Below are positions 1 through 12,385 of a DNA stretch of 64,000 bases, in pieces. The stretch is from contig CM064866.1 in assembly GCA_032719365.1 (NCBI GenBank), positions 78,906,916 through 78,970,915 on the forward strand. The letters run 5' to 3'. The DNA comes from Prinsepia uniflora (Eukaryota; Streptophyta; Magnoliopsida; Rosales; Rosaceae). The position numbers and the translations under genes are program-made. The notes below the pieces were generated by a model. That model saw only the letters and a list, made by a program, of their open reading frames with translations. It searched no databases and was not told the origin of the DNA. Positions within the stretch are counted from its first letter, which is position 1; each line of letters starts with the position of its first letter.

Positions 1-260
1 AAAATCATATTGTATCATATTATTCATCATATATTTATTATATCAAAATCATTATATAGTTTTTATTAATTCTATATGACTATTATCGAGTACTTAGATT
101 TTTCACTAAATTTTATTAAAAAATTCAAAATTTAGACTAAATTTTCATTATTTGTATTGATCGTAATAATATCAATATGAATCGATTTAGAATGAGATAT
201 TCATAAATTTGACTAGAGACATATTTCAATCCTTGCTCGGAACAACCATCCATCGCCACC

Positions 261-766
261 ATGAATTCTCAATCTCGCCGTCGTCGTCCTCTCTGTAACA
301 ACTCCCTCCTCCTCCTCGCAGCCCTCACTGCCATACTACTACATTTATTCTTTCGTTGCCGGTGTCGCACCCGTCATGTCCTTGTATCTAAAGAGGGAGA
401 ATTGCGGCGGATGTTTCTTCCCCATTCACAACATCAGCGACCCCGAATGGACACACATGGGCGGAGTTCGCGGTGTCGGAGTACAACAAGGAGCAATCGA
501 CGTCATCATCATCGGCATCTCAGGATAAAAATGGCCGCTTGGTCTTCCGACACCTGGTTCGAGGGGAGGGTGAGGTGGCAGCCGGAAGGTACTATAAGCT
601 TATCATGGCGGCGGTGAATAAGTCGTCGCCGAGGAGCCTCCCTCTGCATTACGAGGCTACTGTCTTTGAGGGTTTGAGCACGGAAGTTCCGATATTGAGC
701 TCCTTTATTCATGTCAAAATTAAATTGACTGATTATTTCGCCATATTTTATAATTTATTCGTATAA
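261..766 (+). pseudogene. Broken phytocystatin (cysteine protease inhibitor) remnant
   Basis: The parts of a secreted plant cystatin are present but lie in three different frames. A hydrophobic leader (LLLLAALTAILLHLFF) opens at the ATG at 261. A pre-domain stretch reading CFFPIHNISDPEW follows in another frame around 400-455. The cystatin helix AEFAVSEYNKEQ and the strand LVFRHLVRGEGEVAAGRYYK follow in a third frame from about 458. The family inhibits papain-like proteases through an N-terminal Gly, a central QxVxG loop and a Trp hairpin. Here the central loop reads EVAAG, and no clear C-terminal Trp hairpin is seen before the stop near 766. Two frame changes inside one short exon cannot be explained by good splice sites, so I call it a pseudogene. 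Assembly errors are the alternative. Confidence 0.6.
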
Positions 767-849
767 TTGTTATGCAATAATATTAATTCTCTTGTGTAGG
801 TCCTTAAGAGGAATTTTCGCTTTTTCCTCTGTAAGCATGTTTATATGTT

Positions 850-939
850 TATAAGGAGGCCAATTTCATAGCGGATGCTCTTGCTAAACTCCGTCATAAA
901 CACGGTGCTAGCCTTAGTTGGGATTTTCTCTTCCAGTGA
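850..939 (+). mobile_element. LINE-type RNase H domain tail fragment
   Basis: One open frame ending in TGA reads YKEANFIADALAKL followed by a short tail. This is the classic C-terminal end of the RNase H-like domain found in plant LINE reverse transcriptase polyproteins and their domesticated relatives (consensus REAN..ADALAKL). Nothing upstream supports a longer reading frame, so it is an isolated remnant just downstream of the cystatin relic. Confidence 0.5.
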
Positions 940-2138
940 CTGCTCATAATGCGTGACCATTCGACTTCATTGGAGGTGGTTACTCACTTACTCTTACTCT
1001 AGAATGATGATGATGAAGATGATGATGATGATGATAATACAAGTTGCATCATAAAGTTCAGCCTCAAATTCATTATGATAATGGAAATGGGAAAATCACA
1101 AAAACAATATAAATCATCATGACATCTACTTCCTCAAAGATTGTTGAACATATTTATAATTCTGTGGATTTTTACAGCCAAAAAAAGATGATGAATTGTC
1201 CCAAGCAAAGTCCTACAAAGTCCATTGAAATCTACGATCAATGCACCGCATCCCAACAGACAACAATCATCCATCTACAATAAAAAGAAGCAAAAGTATA
1301 TTTTTATGAATGCTATATAAAATCTGAACTCATTTTGATCATAGTTTACAGATCAAAAGAAAACATAATGTATAATCGAAAAGTATGAGTTTGGACATTA
1401 GTTTCTAAGTAAATAATAACACGGTCCACAACTGAAAACTTGACAAGCAAGGCAAAACATAATCGAAACATGGTAAGTCTCCAAGCCAATGTCTGAGGTC
1501 TGCTAATGAGGAATCATCACACCCCTAAACAAAGAAACAGCCAAAGTCAAAAGAAGGCAAAGTAGCTTAGGTTGGATTTCAAAAAGGGTGGCAGAACGGG
1601 AACTACAACATTTTATCATCTAGGTCTACAGTCACGGATATGGATTCGAAAGAAAATTGCAGCAAAGCTACTATCATCCTTGAAACATTTCAAATAGTAT
1701 AAGAATCTAATGCAACCATTTCCAAAGAATCCACAGAACTCTTGGTACTAAACAAAGTTAGTGCTTCCTCTAGGGAGGCAACAAGATCACAAACACGAGT
1801 GTTTCCTCCAGAGATGAAATCAGAATGAAGTCATTGATTAAAAGCAAAACAAGATGTACAAGAGTGTAGTAATCCTTAGTTATGAGGAATCACATCATTA
1901 TTGTCATTTGTCAGTAACATCACACAAACAGATTTAAACTGTTTTGAACCAAAAAAGAAAAACATCAAGATCTAATTTTATGTTCTTTGAGCAAAAAAAG
2001 TGACAGGGTGTTTCAACCACCTTGTCCAGCTATAAAAATAAGACAAAATCATCTATTAACCCTACTAAAAAGCTGTATTTAACCACCTTGGCTTAGGGCA
2101 CAAGTACATAAAACTTTGCTCGAACCCTCGGATATTCA
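940..2138. other. Spacer with no gene seen; short GAT microsatellite
   Basis: No coding exon is recognised. A GAT-type trinucleotide run lies at about 1009-1036. The right part probably contains the 3' UTR of the minus-strand NFD6-like gene that ends at 2139, but no poly(A) signal could be fixed. Confidence 0.4.
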
Positions 2139-3871
2139 TCATACATCATCATTGCAATCTGAGCGAATACAACAAATCAAGTATTATTATAATTACTTTC
2201 CTTGAATGACTACGCAGGCATGAAAAACAAAGAAAAAAGAATAGTTCAGTAAGAATTGGTATGTTGACTACGTTTCTGAATTGCCGTTCAAAGTTTCATC
2301 TTTCATATCAGTAGAAAACCATCAGAGATTTAACTGTCCATCGTTGAAAGAACAGTGCACAAATCACATTTATGCAAGGAATACAGCTGTTAAATGAATG
2401 GAAACCCCAAATTTACACATAAAAGCCACCACTTTGCTAGATAATTGTAATTTGAAGGTCTTCTCATCTAGTCTACTGAAGAGAACAGTCCAATGAACAC
2501 TTTCAAAAGTCAATAACAAAAACAAATCCAAGTCACTCCATATTTGATGCTTGATCCTCATCTAGTCTTGTCTTGCCCTACAAAAGAAAAAGTATATGCA
2601 TTCTTTCATTGTGCAAGACAGGAAGTGATAGAGAAAAAGATGGGATAACTCAAAGAAAAGAAGATATTTTGGAAGAAAATAGGCAAAAGGGTTGGCTCAC
2701 TTATTTAATGTCATGCCCACACTTCCATCCATCATCATCATCTAACATCACCCCCCTCCTCAGACAAAGAAAGAAAAAAGAGAATTGAAGAATTTACAGA
2801 AAGATCAATTAGGAGATCTGGAAGTAGGAAACTTAAAAAATTGAGCATATAAAGTTTCCCACTTTTTGATGCATCTTAGGCAGAAAAGTTGAAATGGAGA
2901 TAGGAAACATGGGTCCAAAGTAATTATACAGACCTGCATTCCTAACATTCTAATTTAGGGACCTGAATACACAAAGTTAGATTTATACTTATATAGAGAT
3001 CGGCCAGACAAAGATACTTTGGGGAGGATGCTTAGCTGCCATGAAACCAGATCATGGGAGCAAATCATATTCTAAATAGTAAATCTCATTTCCTTGAATA
3101 TTCTTGTCCAGGCATAGATTTTAAAATTTAACTTCTTCCGACTGGGCTTTAGGAAAAAAACCCAGATGACAATAAATTACCCACTAAAGGACCCCCGACT
3201 TCACTTCAGGGAAGAAAGAGAAAAGTTTTGCAATTAAAAGCCATCACGAAACTCAAAATTTAGGCCATAACTAGCAGTTTTCTACCAATTCACAACAAAT
3301 ACAATGCAAAAGTTTTGCCTTTTCAAATCACAGGATTTCTTGTGACAAATCAACAAGCAAATTCACATATAAAGGATATAAGAGAGAAAATAACCATAAG
3401 CTTGAGTTGATAAACAATTTTCGATTCCAAAGCATACATAGCAATTTAGCAAATACCCATCACGAATCCCGAAGGCATAATTCGAAAGAAAAAAGAGGGA
3501 ATACCTTCAGGGGTCCAACCACAGCGCTGCGAGACGGAGAGCATCGAAGTCAGCAATGCAGAGGCCGTGGCCGTGTGGTAAGGAAGCATTGTCTCCACAC
3601 AGCAGCTCAACTCCACAGGCGACCTTCATAAACTCAACACTTACTAATGAGAACGAAATTGAATAATACAACAAAAATAGTAATAAGATTTAGGGTTTGA
3701 TGCGAATTCGTTTTACCTGAAAATGCGAGGAGAGACTGAGTTCTGGTTAAGTTTGGGGATCCGAAATGGCGATGGGGCTGCTTTGGGTCTGGCGGCGGAA
3801 GCGAGCCTCGAGGCGACAGTGGTTCGAACCGCGGTGGCGCGGAAGACGGACCTGGCGGCGAAGGAAGACAT
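2139..3871 (-). CDS. NFD6: NUCLEAR FUSION DEFECTIVE 6-like small organelle protein
   Basis: Three exons join in frame: 3871-3717, 3623-3505 and 2158-2139, giving 97 residues. The start is the ATG at 3871 (MSSFAARSVFRA...), matching the family N-terminus. The first 50 residues are rich in Arg, Ser and Ala with few acids, as in a mitochondrial or plastid targeting peptide. The conserved core SPVELSCCVETMLPYHTATA follows, then LLTSMLSVSQRCGWTPED and the tail CNDDV. The Arabidopsis relative NFD6 is needed for polar nuclear fusion in the female gametophyte and is organelle-targeted; its molecular role is unknown. All junctions are GT..AG. Intron 1 is 93 bp. Intron 2 is 1346 bp and precedes a 20-nt terminal coding exon, a layout that allows alternative C-termini. 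The family assignment comes from recalled sequence similarity. Confidence 0.85.
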
Positions 3872-5168
3872 GGTTGATGGTTTGCTTGTGGGGTTTTAGG
3901 AGGATTTGGTGAGGACTTGGAGTGAAAGGTTTTGGGACTGAGAGTAGTGTTCTCGTGTATTTTACTGTATGTGTTACTCCTATGAACGAGGGTGATATAT
4001 CATGATTCCCCTACATAGACGGGCAGACGGCCGTGACTATGAATTTACATGAGATGGGTCAAAGATCCAACGGCTTGTATTCTTTCAATCGCATGATTGG
4101 GTTTATATGTTTACCTTTGCATTTGGGACCTGATTGATTCTTAGCCATTGATTAACATGCATTTGATTGCGATTCTGTATACATAAATTTACAATTAGAA
4201 CTAAGAACTAATGTACACGTGATCATAATTGTAACTACAATTTTGATATATATCATTTTCAATTGCATAAGGTGTATTATATTTGATTTTTGTCAAAATT
4301 GCATAAGGTGTATTATATTCGATTTTTGTGAATGACAAGAACGTTCTATATTTATGTAGAACGTGAAACGTTCACAGTTAAATAGTAAGTCTTATCGTAG
4401 AACGCTAAATAATAAAAACGTGTATCTTTTCACCTTTACACGGTAGCTCCAAATGGATTTAAGTACTCGTATAGGTGATACCAAATGGAATTAACTCAAT
4501 TAAGTGCACATATAGGTGATAGTTGAATAGGGCACATTTAAATGTAGCGTACGGGGACATGTTTAAATGTAGTGTTTTTCATTGAAATTGTAAAAAAAAA
4601 AAAAACTTGTGGTAACTAGTCCAGTCGATGTAATCTATAGAAAATAGTAGTTTGAGGGCCTCGATCAAGCTAATATTTCTGAATTCGATAAACCCGTTAT
4701 CATAACAGAACAAATATAAACATAAATTTTGTCTTTCTTTTTCTTATTGATTCAATAATAACATAAATACCAGTTGCAAAATGAAAAATAAAAGAAAAAC
4801 ACTTGTCTCTCTTAAGGCTTTTATTGTATGATGTAGTGGATATTAGCATCTGTTGGATTCATGGTGCTTGGTTAGTCAATTTGCCATCAGTCCTTTTTCC
4901 TTTCTCTTTCACATTCAATTTGAAGTGCAGAAGAGGGCAACTCATATATACCAAACCATTCATTACACATGCAGCTTTCTAGGACCTGCCTCTTCAGCCA
5001 AGCGATCAATCACCTCTTCAATTTTGATCACTTCCCAAAACCATTTTTTTTATTTTAAATTTATGGATCTAGTGACTAAGTAAGCTCTCTAAGTGCACAA
5101 ATGTTATGGATTATGTGAGATAATTTTGCCTTGTATGGAAGTGTAAAAAAGTGCAGTTACTTTTCTCT
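3872..5168. other. Spacer: NFD6 upstream region and AT-rich DNA, no gene seen
   Basis: This spacer lies between the start codon of the NFD6-like gene and the stop codon of the next minus-strand gene. It includes a partial tandem repeat (listed separately). No open frame here looks like a protein. The run at 5040-5168 is likely 3' UTR of the downstream gene. Confidence 0.4.
4262..4328. repeat. Two-copy tandem repeat, 36-bp period
   Basis: A stretch starting ATTGCATAAGGTGTATTATA occurs at 4262 and again at 4298 with one visible substitution (TTTG versus TTCG). The copies are about 31 bp, separated by a few bases. It is a simple local duplication in intergenic DNA. Confidence 0.75.
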
Positions 5169-6576
5169 CTAGCCTCTGCCATCAAACATTGCCTTCTTTG
5201 ACTTGCTCTTGCTCTTGCTCCGGCTGATCTTCACCAGAGCACGAAACAGCAAGGGTATGCAAAGTCGCCGAAAAATGTCTACCCGGTTTCTCCTAGACAC
5301 ATCAGAATGTGAAGCGGCCTTGATAGAAACCGGGTCATATTCTTCAATGCGAAACGAACTAGGGAAGTACAGCCGCCCTCTATCACCCGGTCTGATCCCA
5401 ATGAGCCGGCCTAGTGACATGCTGTGGTCTTGGAAGAAGGAAGCTGTGGACTGATCAACAATGATTTCAGCAGCAACCACACAACGCACCTATAATTGTC
5501 AATGTTGCTAAAATTCGATTTAATTTAATTTACCTCAGTGTCAAGGTTGGAGGATGAGAAGGAGGTGAAGCTGGCCGAGGGTACATGTAAAGTCCGGTGT
5601 GCTGCCACCGCAGCCGGTAAGCTCTCCACCACTCTAAGCCTCATGTTCATAATCTCAAGCCCAAGTGGCCATCCATGATCCTGGAGAATTACTTACCATT
5701 TCAATATACAACAGAATTTTTGCCTCCTGCCCTTATTTCATAGGGCATTGACCTATAACTAGTGATATAAATATATATATATATATATGTATATGTATAT
5801 ATTGGTTAGGTCTACCTGCTCACACTGTCTGCAGATCAACCAATTTCTAATCAAAATTAAGGTAGTCCTAAAACTCCTTTCAGTAATTAACAAAATACAA
5901 AAAACATCAAAATGATTTACCTGCCTTCAGAAAATAAGTGTGGGAAATGAATTGATTACTTATATAATTTATTTTTCTACAGAAAATCTGCTAAAAACTC
6001 TGTTTTGTGACAAATTTCAAACCTCACAGATTCGAAGTTGTAGTAAATTTTAGCATCAACACTAATTTTGTAGCTATGTCTGGATTGGGTAATTTTACTG
6101 TATATGAAGTAAGAAATTGAAATTTTGAAAGCAATCCCTTTCTTAAGTCTAAATTTCTCAAAGCGAAAAATAATTGGCTACTACTTTTGTGATATCTTAA
6201 TTTGACGAGTTATACATTCCAATATGATCATAGGGACCAAAGGAGGCAGAAGGGCAACACTTGCCTATCCAGAAGACTACAAAAATGGACTACATTCATT
6301 CAAGCATGTTTCCCACTTCTGCTTACTTCAGAGCTCTCATCATGAGGAAAAATAAGAAATGATTCTGGATATTGAAAACTAAAAACAGGCAATGAAACTA
6401 AACAGTCTCTCAGCAAGAACCAAATTCAAAGAAGAAACTTGACCAATCATTCAGAAAATCCAAGGGAAATAACAAACCAGAGAATCATAAACACTTTTAT
6501 GTTTTTCTATTTTGTGTTATCAAACACACAAGAGTTCTAAATGTAAAGCTGAATGTAATATTACCTGTGTGGGCAT
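5169..6576 (-). CDS. Small plant-specific protein of unknown function (At3g17950-like)
   Basis: Three exons splice in phase 0: 6576-6565 (only 12 nt, Met-Pro-Thr-Gln), 5680-5534 and 5450-5169, giving 146 residues. The protein opens MPTQDHGWPLGLEIMN. It then has a Ser-rich stretch SFTSFSSSNLDTE joined across the second intron to STASFFQDHSMSLGRLIGIR. The block DTEST.SFF.D.S.SLG.LIG is the hallmark I recall from a plant family of unknown role that includes Arabidopsis At3g17950. The C-terminus is basic, with Ser-Lys repeats (KISRSKSKSKSKK). No signal peptide is evident. Intron 1 (5681-6564) is long and AT-rich; intron 2 is 83 bp. The tiny first exon is supported by a clean donor CAG|GTAATA and by the family start before the GWPLGL motif. 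No function can be assigned. Confidence 0.75.
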
Positions 6577-6660
6577 GGCTTGAACCGACTGAGACTGAGA
6601 GAGCGAAAGAAGAAAGTAGAAGAAGATTATCAGACTCTAAGAAAACAAGGGTTGTTTTTC

Positions 6661-6670
6661 ATGTTTATAT
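6661..6670 (-). promoter_or_regulatory. Possible TATA box of the small plant-specific gene
   Basis: The minus strand reads ATATAAACAT about 85 bp upstream of the ATG at 6576, which would leave a 5' UTR of roughly 50-60 bp. It is a single weak motif with no transcript support. Confidence 0.3.
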
Positions 6671-8389
6671 TCTTCCTTAAAAAGGAATACATCCGGAGAT
6701 TAAGAATATTAAATCCTCCTGGGTCCCACCTTTCATCTCCAGCTTAGTCCTTTTTAACTTAATCTTACTGCAGGGTTAAACAACCTTCAACCCTCAAGTC
6801 TTCTGTTTTTTAATTAACATCTGATAGTTAACCACTAATCCAATAGTTCAACCACTAATCGAAGACTTTCATTAATTTACAACCTTATCTGTGATATTAT
6901 GTGGCACATAAATGCTTGGTCTTTTTCTTCTGTTCTTATTGGTGCAGATATGCAGAAAAGAGGTTGAATGTTCTAAAGCCATGTGGTAACATCAAATGGT
7001 TAGGTGGGTTCATTTAGGCATCATAAAATTCAAGCTATATATTATTATTTTGAGGAAAAACATTAGGAGGTTGAAGCTGTTGAGCAATCTCTGGTGCCTT
7101 ATAAATGTTAAGGCACACAGTTGGATCACCTGATGTGAAATTACACTAGTAAACTTGCTGCTTAATTAATCATCCTTAGGCTTCAAACAACAGTAAATTG
7201 ATCATGAAATGTTAACCTTAATTGGGTTTTGCAGTGTGAATGTGAACGAATCGTCGTCAAAATTAAATTTAGATTGTAGATTTATCTACAAATAAATTAG
7301 AATGCGTGAATTTTATCCAAAAGATCTCGGATGTGAGACTATTGTATTCTTTAACAAGTTTCATCGACAATTCCAAGAGCTAGCTTTCTCTAAAATTGTG
7401 GGACAAGGGTAAGCTATAAAGCCTGAAATCTGCTTCACATATTGTCTACCAAAATAGTACAGTATTGAGCTAATAATAAGTACTTGACCAAATAGAGTAG
7501 GCTATTGAATTTCATGCATATTCATGTACTTTGAAATTGCAATTTTGATCTCACAGGTGAAAAATGCAAAGGAAAGCATTCAGCTTTGGATTGTAAATTG
7601 GACCTAAAGCTCAGCTGTTTTATCTGTAAATGAGACAAGCATAGTTTTAAGACTTCTGCAGGTGCATTTGTATGTATCTTTAACTACAAAGCTTTGTGCA
7701 CCAAACACCAAAAAGGGAGATTTGGCTTGAAGACACTTTAATGGATCCAGTTCTGGGTTGCCAAACTCCTTCACTCTTGTCCTTTTTGGCTACATCTGTC
7801 ATTGATTTCATGTCCTTGAGTTTCAGAGGGCATGCCCTACTCACAGTCTTCACCTTTAATGACTTGGATCTACTAATTTGAAGAAATGGAAATTTAATAT
7901 TAACTGGACATTTCTCCTTTTCACATTTCGACTGACATGCAAATGACCAGATTGCAATTTTTTGTTGTCCATTTTTGACATAAAAAGTTTGTTTAAGATA
8001 AAATATTCAGTTAGTAATATAATCACGTCGATTGTCTCCTCTCTTTTAAAAAAGAATAATTATTTTTTATTTTGGTGGTCATTCTCTACGTGGGAATAAT
8101 CTCTAATGCACATATCTCGTTCTTTTTCTAAGATCAGTGACAATTCATGATCAGATTGTCCGGTAAAAGTTTTTTGTGCCTTTTCTGAATTACATATAGT
8201 GGGGATGCTACCACAACAATACATCCTAACTCAATCATTCATCGTAAGGCATTTAAAGTTCTTAACGTACAATATTTGATACACTTGAAATACCGACACA
8301 ATTGCATTCCATTATGTGTTGACACTATATTAAATTAGACTTTATGAGTCAGATATTTCAAATCCAAATTGAATAAACAAGCTCAAGTA
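6671..8389. other. Spacer without recognisable genes
   Basis: Only short, composition-driven open frames are present. The one at 7696-7881 (plus) has no recognisable motif. A short run near 7558-7630 resembles a zinc-knuckle spacing but is interrupted by a stop, so it was not called. Confidence 0.4.
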
Positions 8390-8790
8390 CAACCTGGACA
8401 TAAGTCCACACAACCAATCAATCCTAATAAGAACCAAACAATCATTGACACGCGGACACATCTCCATTATCCATCTACATGTTACGTGTTAGTCCGACAA
8501 TAAAAATGTATTATCCCATATCTAAATTATTTATCAAACTTCCCTTAAATACAAATACAAAAAGAGACATTTTTAAAAAATGTAACTAAAATTCCCTATT
8601 ACTTTGTGAAAATTACTATTTAACACATTACCTCTATATACCCAAAGACCTAAGTACTGACTTGGACATTGGAAAACCTTTAGGCCGGCATCACGTTGGA
8701 ACTTATTCCTGGTTAATGACCAATCTACTCTCTTTTACGGATCATATAAAGAACACATGGCACAAACAGAATGAACATAATATCACATGG
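8390..8790. mobile_element. Decayed LTR-like remnant, same family as 53,925 and 48,525
   Basis: The segment around 8665-8700 reads CTTTAGGCCGGCATCACG, close to the better preserved CCTTAGGCCGGCACCACA at 54,215. Both are followed by a similar block containing GACCAA and a run up to ACACAT. Upstream, 8440-8500 has a weak match to the 'ACACGTGT' area of the other copies. No target duplication or open frame could be found, so only family membership is suggested. Confidence 0.35.
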
Positions 8791-11700
8791 TTGGTACACA
8801 AATTTGTGCATCAATAACATGTCTCACCATAATTTTGATCATGCATGCATATTGATTATGGACCAGGAAGTCACAGCATAGATATGCGCCAGTGATGAGG
8901 TGAGCAGATCAGAGACAGCTGAGAGAGGAAAAAAAGATGAGTGATGATGAGGTGATTAAAGGGGTGCCCCATGGGCCATGCGCCATGGATGGTAGCCTCT
9001 GAGAGTAGAGAGCTGATCAGATGCAAGAGATTGAGACAAAATATGAATGAATTGGTGAAGAGTGAAAGGGAATGGTCGATCATAAGGAATGATGAGAATC
9101 ATGAGATGAGTAACTATGTCTATGGGCAGGGACCAAAAACGTCAGAATTCATTTTCCCAAACGTGGCAAACAGAGTTACCACGCATTCTATACAGCCACA
9201 CAGATGTTCATTTTAAAAATAATTAATTTTGATAATTAATTTAGTATTAGTATTAATTATAAATTAGTCCAATTTTTAAGCCTAACTTATAAATTAGTCC
9301 ATTTAATATATAAAATAGTCATTTTTTTAATATATTTTTATTGTATTTTTTTTTTCTGGTTTTGTTTTTTTAAGTTTTAAATACTGTTTATACAATTTTT
9401 TCAGATACGAATGAGAAATTAAAATTTAAATATTATTATTTTTTATTTATTTTTCAAAATTAATTAAATTAAGATAATTCTAACTAAATTTCAGAATATT
9501 TATTTTATCAAATAACGTCTGATACTTTTGAGGAGTCGAAAAGTTACAGGTACTTTATTTATCTTATTAATTTTCGTAAGTAAATTAATAAGAATCTGTT
9601 TTTTTAGAGAGGTATATAAAAAAATATACCTATTATGCTACAATTAGAATTTCTATATATATATATATATATATGTATCTTATTTATGTGAGAGAGTTAA
9701 GTAGATAATATTATTTAATTTACTTGTAAGTCTAAAATCAAATATTGATAAGTACATAAAAATAATATGTAATGACACACTTATAATTATTTAAAAAATA
9801 ACGAGCTAAAAAGAATAATATAATTTGACAAATAATAAAAAAATGTTATTTATTTTTTAATATTTCTATTTACTATAATAAATTAATTTATAAGTTAAAT
9901 TAAAAAATTGAACCTATTTACAATTAAATCATTTATTATTACGTATTTATCTAAAATGAGGAACAATCATGTCAAAACTCGTAATTTTCTGATCATTATT
10001 GATGAGGACCCAAAAACTATAAGTGGGAAGGAACCTATTGAGTCCCCTCGGGAATTTGGATGCCGACACCGCACATTTCTTCCCTTTTGATATCCCAACC
10101 CACACGGCACACTTCCACGACAAATCATAGGTTGTGCAAATACAGATAAACAAATTGCTAGTCGTTTATACCAAAATAGAAAAACTGTTCATGTGTAATG
10201 ATGTAGACATGGAACTATCGAAGATTATATAAGGTTTTTATGATAATACCTTCACCAAGATTGACATCTTCATTATATTATAGTGAGTAGTTATGATTCA
10301 ATATAAACAACAATTCTTAACGTGGGAGAGCCTCTATCAGTTAGGGATGACTAAATGAATTTTTTTTGTAGGGTTTATTCAAACTTTATTCATAGGGTAA
10401 TAAGTACCCATGATATTTTATATTTATTTTCCTTTTTCAATTTTTTTTGTTGCTTTTCATTTTATCTTTACTTCTAATTTTTTATCCCTTTTAATTTCTC
10501 TTACTTTTTTTTTTTTTGCTTTTCATTTCTCGTTACCTTTTTATTTGTAACTTCTAACTTTTTTCCTTTCAATTTCGTTTGCTTTTTTCTTTTCATTTTT
10601 TTGTTCAAATCCTCTAAGTTTTTATTGGAGTTTCTGTTACCGCCCGCATTAGAATTTAAAGTCAGAATCAATAATGATCAACTTACCCTTCTATTCTTAA
10701 TTTTCAAAATTTGACTTCAAAAATTTTCTAATTAAACTCTGTAGGTTAAAATTTAATAGAAAATTTAAAAAAATTAAATTCAGTTTAGAAATAAAAATAT
10801 TTTTTAATAAAATAATTTTTTTTTGTGTTTTTTTTCATGGGTAATAGTTACCCACGGGCGACCCATGTCCTACCCATCAATATATTTGCCCATATAAATC
10901 ATACATTTGAATAATTATGCACATCCTTACTAGTATCAATAAACTTCCATACTTTTTTCAGTAAAAAATAAATAAATCAATACATTCATCACGACACTTT
11001 CTCTGTACTATGGGTCGATCTTGGTTAACGGACCAAATTTAACGAACTCAACCGAACCTATTGCTTGATATGTATTTGGTTTGGAAAATCCAAAAAGCTA
11101 GGTCCATCTTATGACTGGTCTGTGAAATGGAATTTCAGCAATAACCCATCAAACTATGGGCCTATGTTTCTTGTTCTTCGTCTGGTGGACCTCTAAATTT
11201 TAAGTAGTTGGACCCAAAATTTCAAATCATGATCTCTGGGGTTGGACAATTACATGAGAAAATTTCATTGGGCATCAATTTAATTTGAAATTTTCATGAT
11301 ACATAAAGAAAAAAAAAAAGGAATTAAAATAAGGGGGAGTATCAGCCACGACAAGAGGAATCGAATTTATAAGGCCCAATAGCTTCAAGGGGAAGATATC
11401 TTGACCAACTATGATTAATGCTATGATGATGTCCCTTCTCCGCTAATGAATCCGCCACAAAATTAACTTTGCGAAGAACATGGAAAAAAATATATATCAA
11501 GGAACTTTTTCCTCTATCTTTTTAGACTGGCCATAACATGAAGAATTTACTAAATTAATTTTTTTTAAAACAATAAGAGTGAAACGGTTAAAGATTAGGC
11601 GAAAGAATTTTCCAAGTTAATTGAAAGCAAACGAATGATAATTTTGTATCATGAGATAATTTGATAAAAAATAAATTAATTATCAAACGCATCGTAAATG

Positions 11701-11880
11701 TAAATTTTACATTCATGTTGATAAAAAATAAAATCTTCTCACAACTAGTTGGTTAATTTTTTTATTAAATATCAGAAGGCAATAAAATTGGAAGTTTTAA
11801 GACCTAAACACTTGCCCTTCACTTTGGTGCTTGAACAGACATCAACCATTCTTAAGACTTGTGATAATTTCTAACTAAGT
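8791..11880. other. AT-rich spacer, no gene supported
   Basis: A somewhat GC-richer patch at 8870-9215 carries short open frames on both strands without family features. From 9215 onward the DNA is very AT-rich, with a TA dinucleotide run at 9654-9674. Around 10,345-10,910 the edges (TAGGGATGACTAAA near 10,338; repeated GGGTAATA.GTACCC and TACCCACGGG) resemble degraded hAT-type MITE ends, but no target duplication was found. Confidence 0.4.
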
Positions 11881-11887
11881 TTTTAGG

Positions 11888-12385
11888 GCATCCCTAGCAA
11901 TACTCTCCTAATAGTCACATAAATCAAAATTTAGCCTTTTAAAATTTAATTTTTTATTAAATAATGTAGGATTGTATTTTATCATTATAATGAAATAATA
12001 AATACACTAACTTATTTTTGTATTTGGCTTGGCATTTAATATATTGTAGTAAATGAATTTTAAGTTCTACAAAATTTGAATACTAATATTTAAATTGACT
12101 AATTATTTAAACTTAATTTAAAAATATTTTTATTATTAATCTAAAAGGAAACAATTTAAAAGATAGAAATTTAAATATAACAAGTTAAATATAAAAAATT
12201 TAAATATAATAACTTAAATATAAAGAGCAAAATTTAGAAATTTTAAATAAAAAACTATATCCAGCAAATGTCTTAAATGTGTCATTAATAGCTAAATGGG
12301 CCAGCTAAATTTGGCTAATCCTTTTAACCTACAAATCAATATTTAGCCCCTTATGACATATTTAGGACGTTTACTGGAGGTAATT
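11888..12385. mobile_element. Probable MITE with imperfect inverted ends
   Basis: The left edge (GGGCATCCCTAGCAATACTC) and the reverse complement of the right edge (CCTCCAGTAAACGTCC) are similar. The left subterminal CTCCTAATAGTCACATAAAT also resembles the inverted right subterminal CGTCCTAAATATGTCATAA. The interior is almost pure AT with no reading frame. The superfamily and exact ends are uncertain. Confidence 0.4.

Noticed and set aside
7558..7670. Zinc-knuckle-like Cys/His spacing
   Set aside because: It is interrupted by a stop, lacks a complete CCHC unit, and has no retroelement context around it.
8871..9216. Overlapping frames on both strands in a GC-richer patch
   Set aside because: Neither product has recognisable motifs, and no splice sites extend them into a larger gene.
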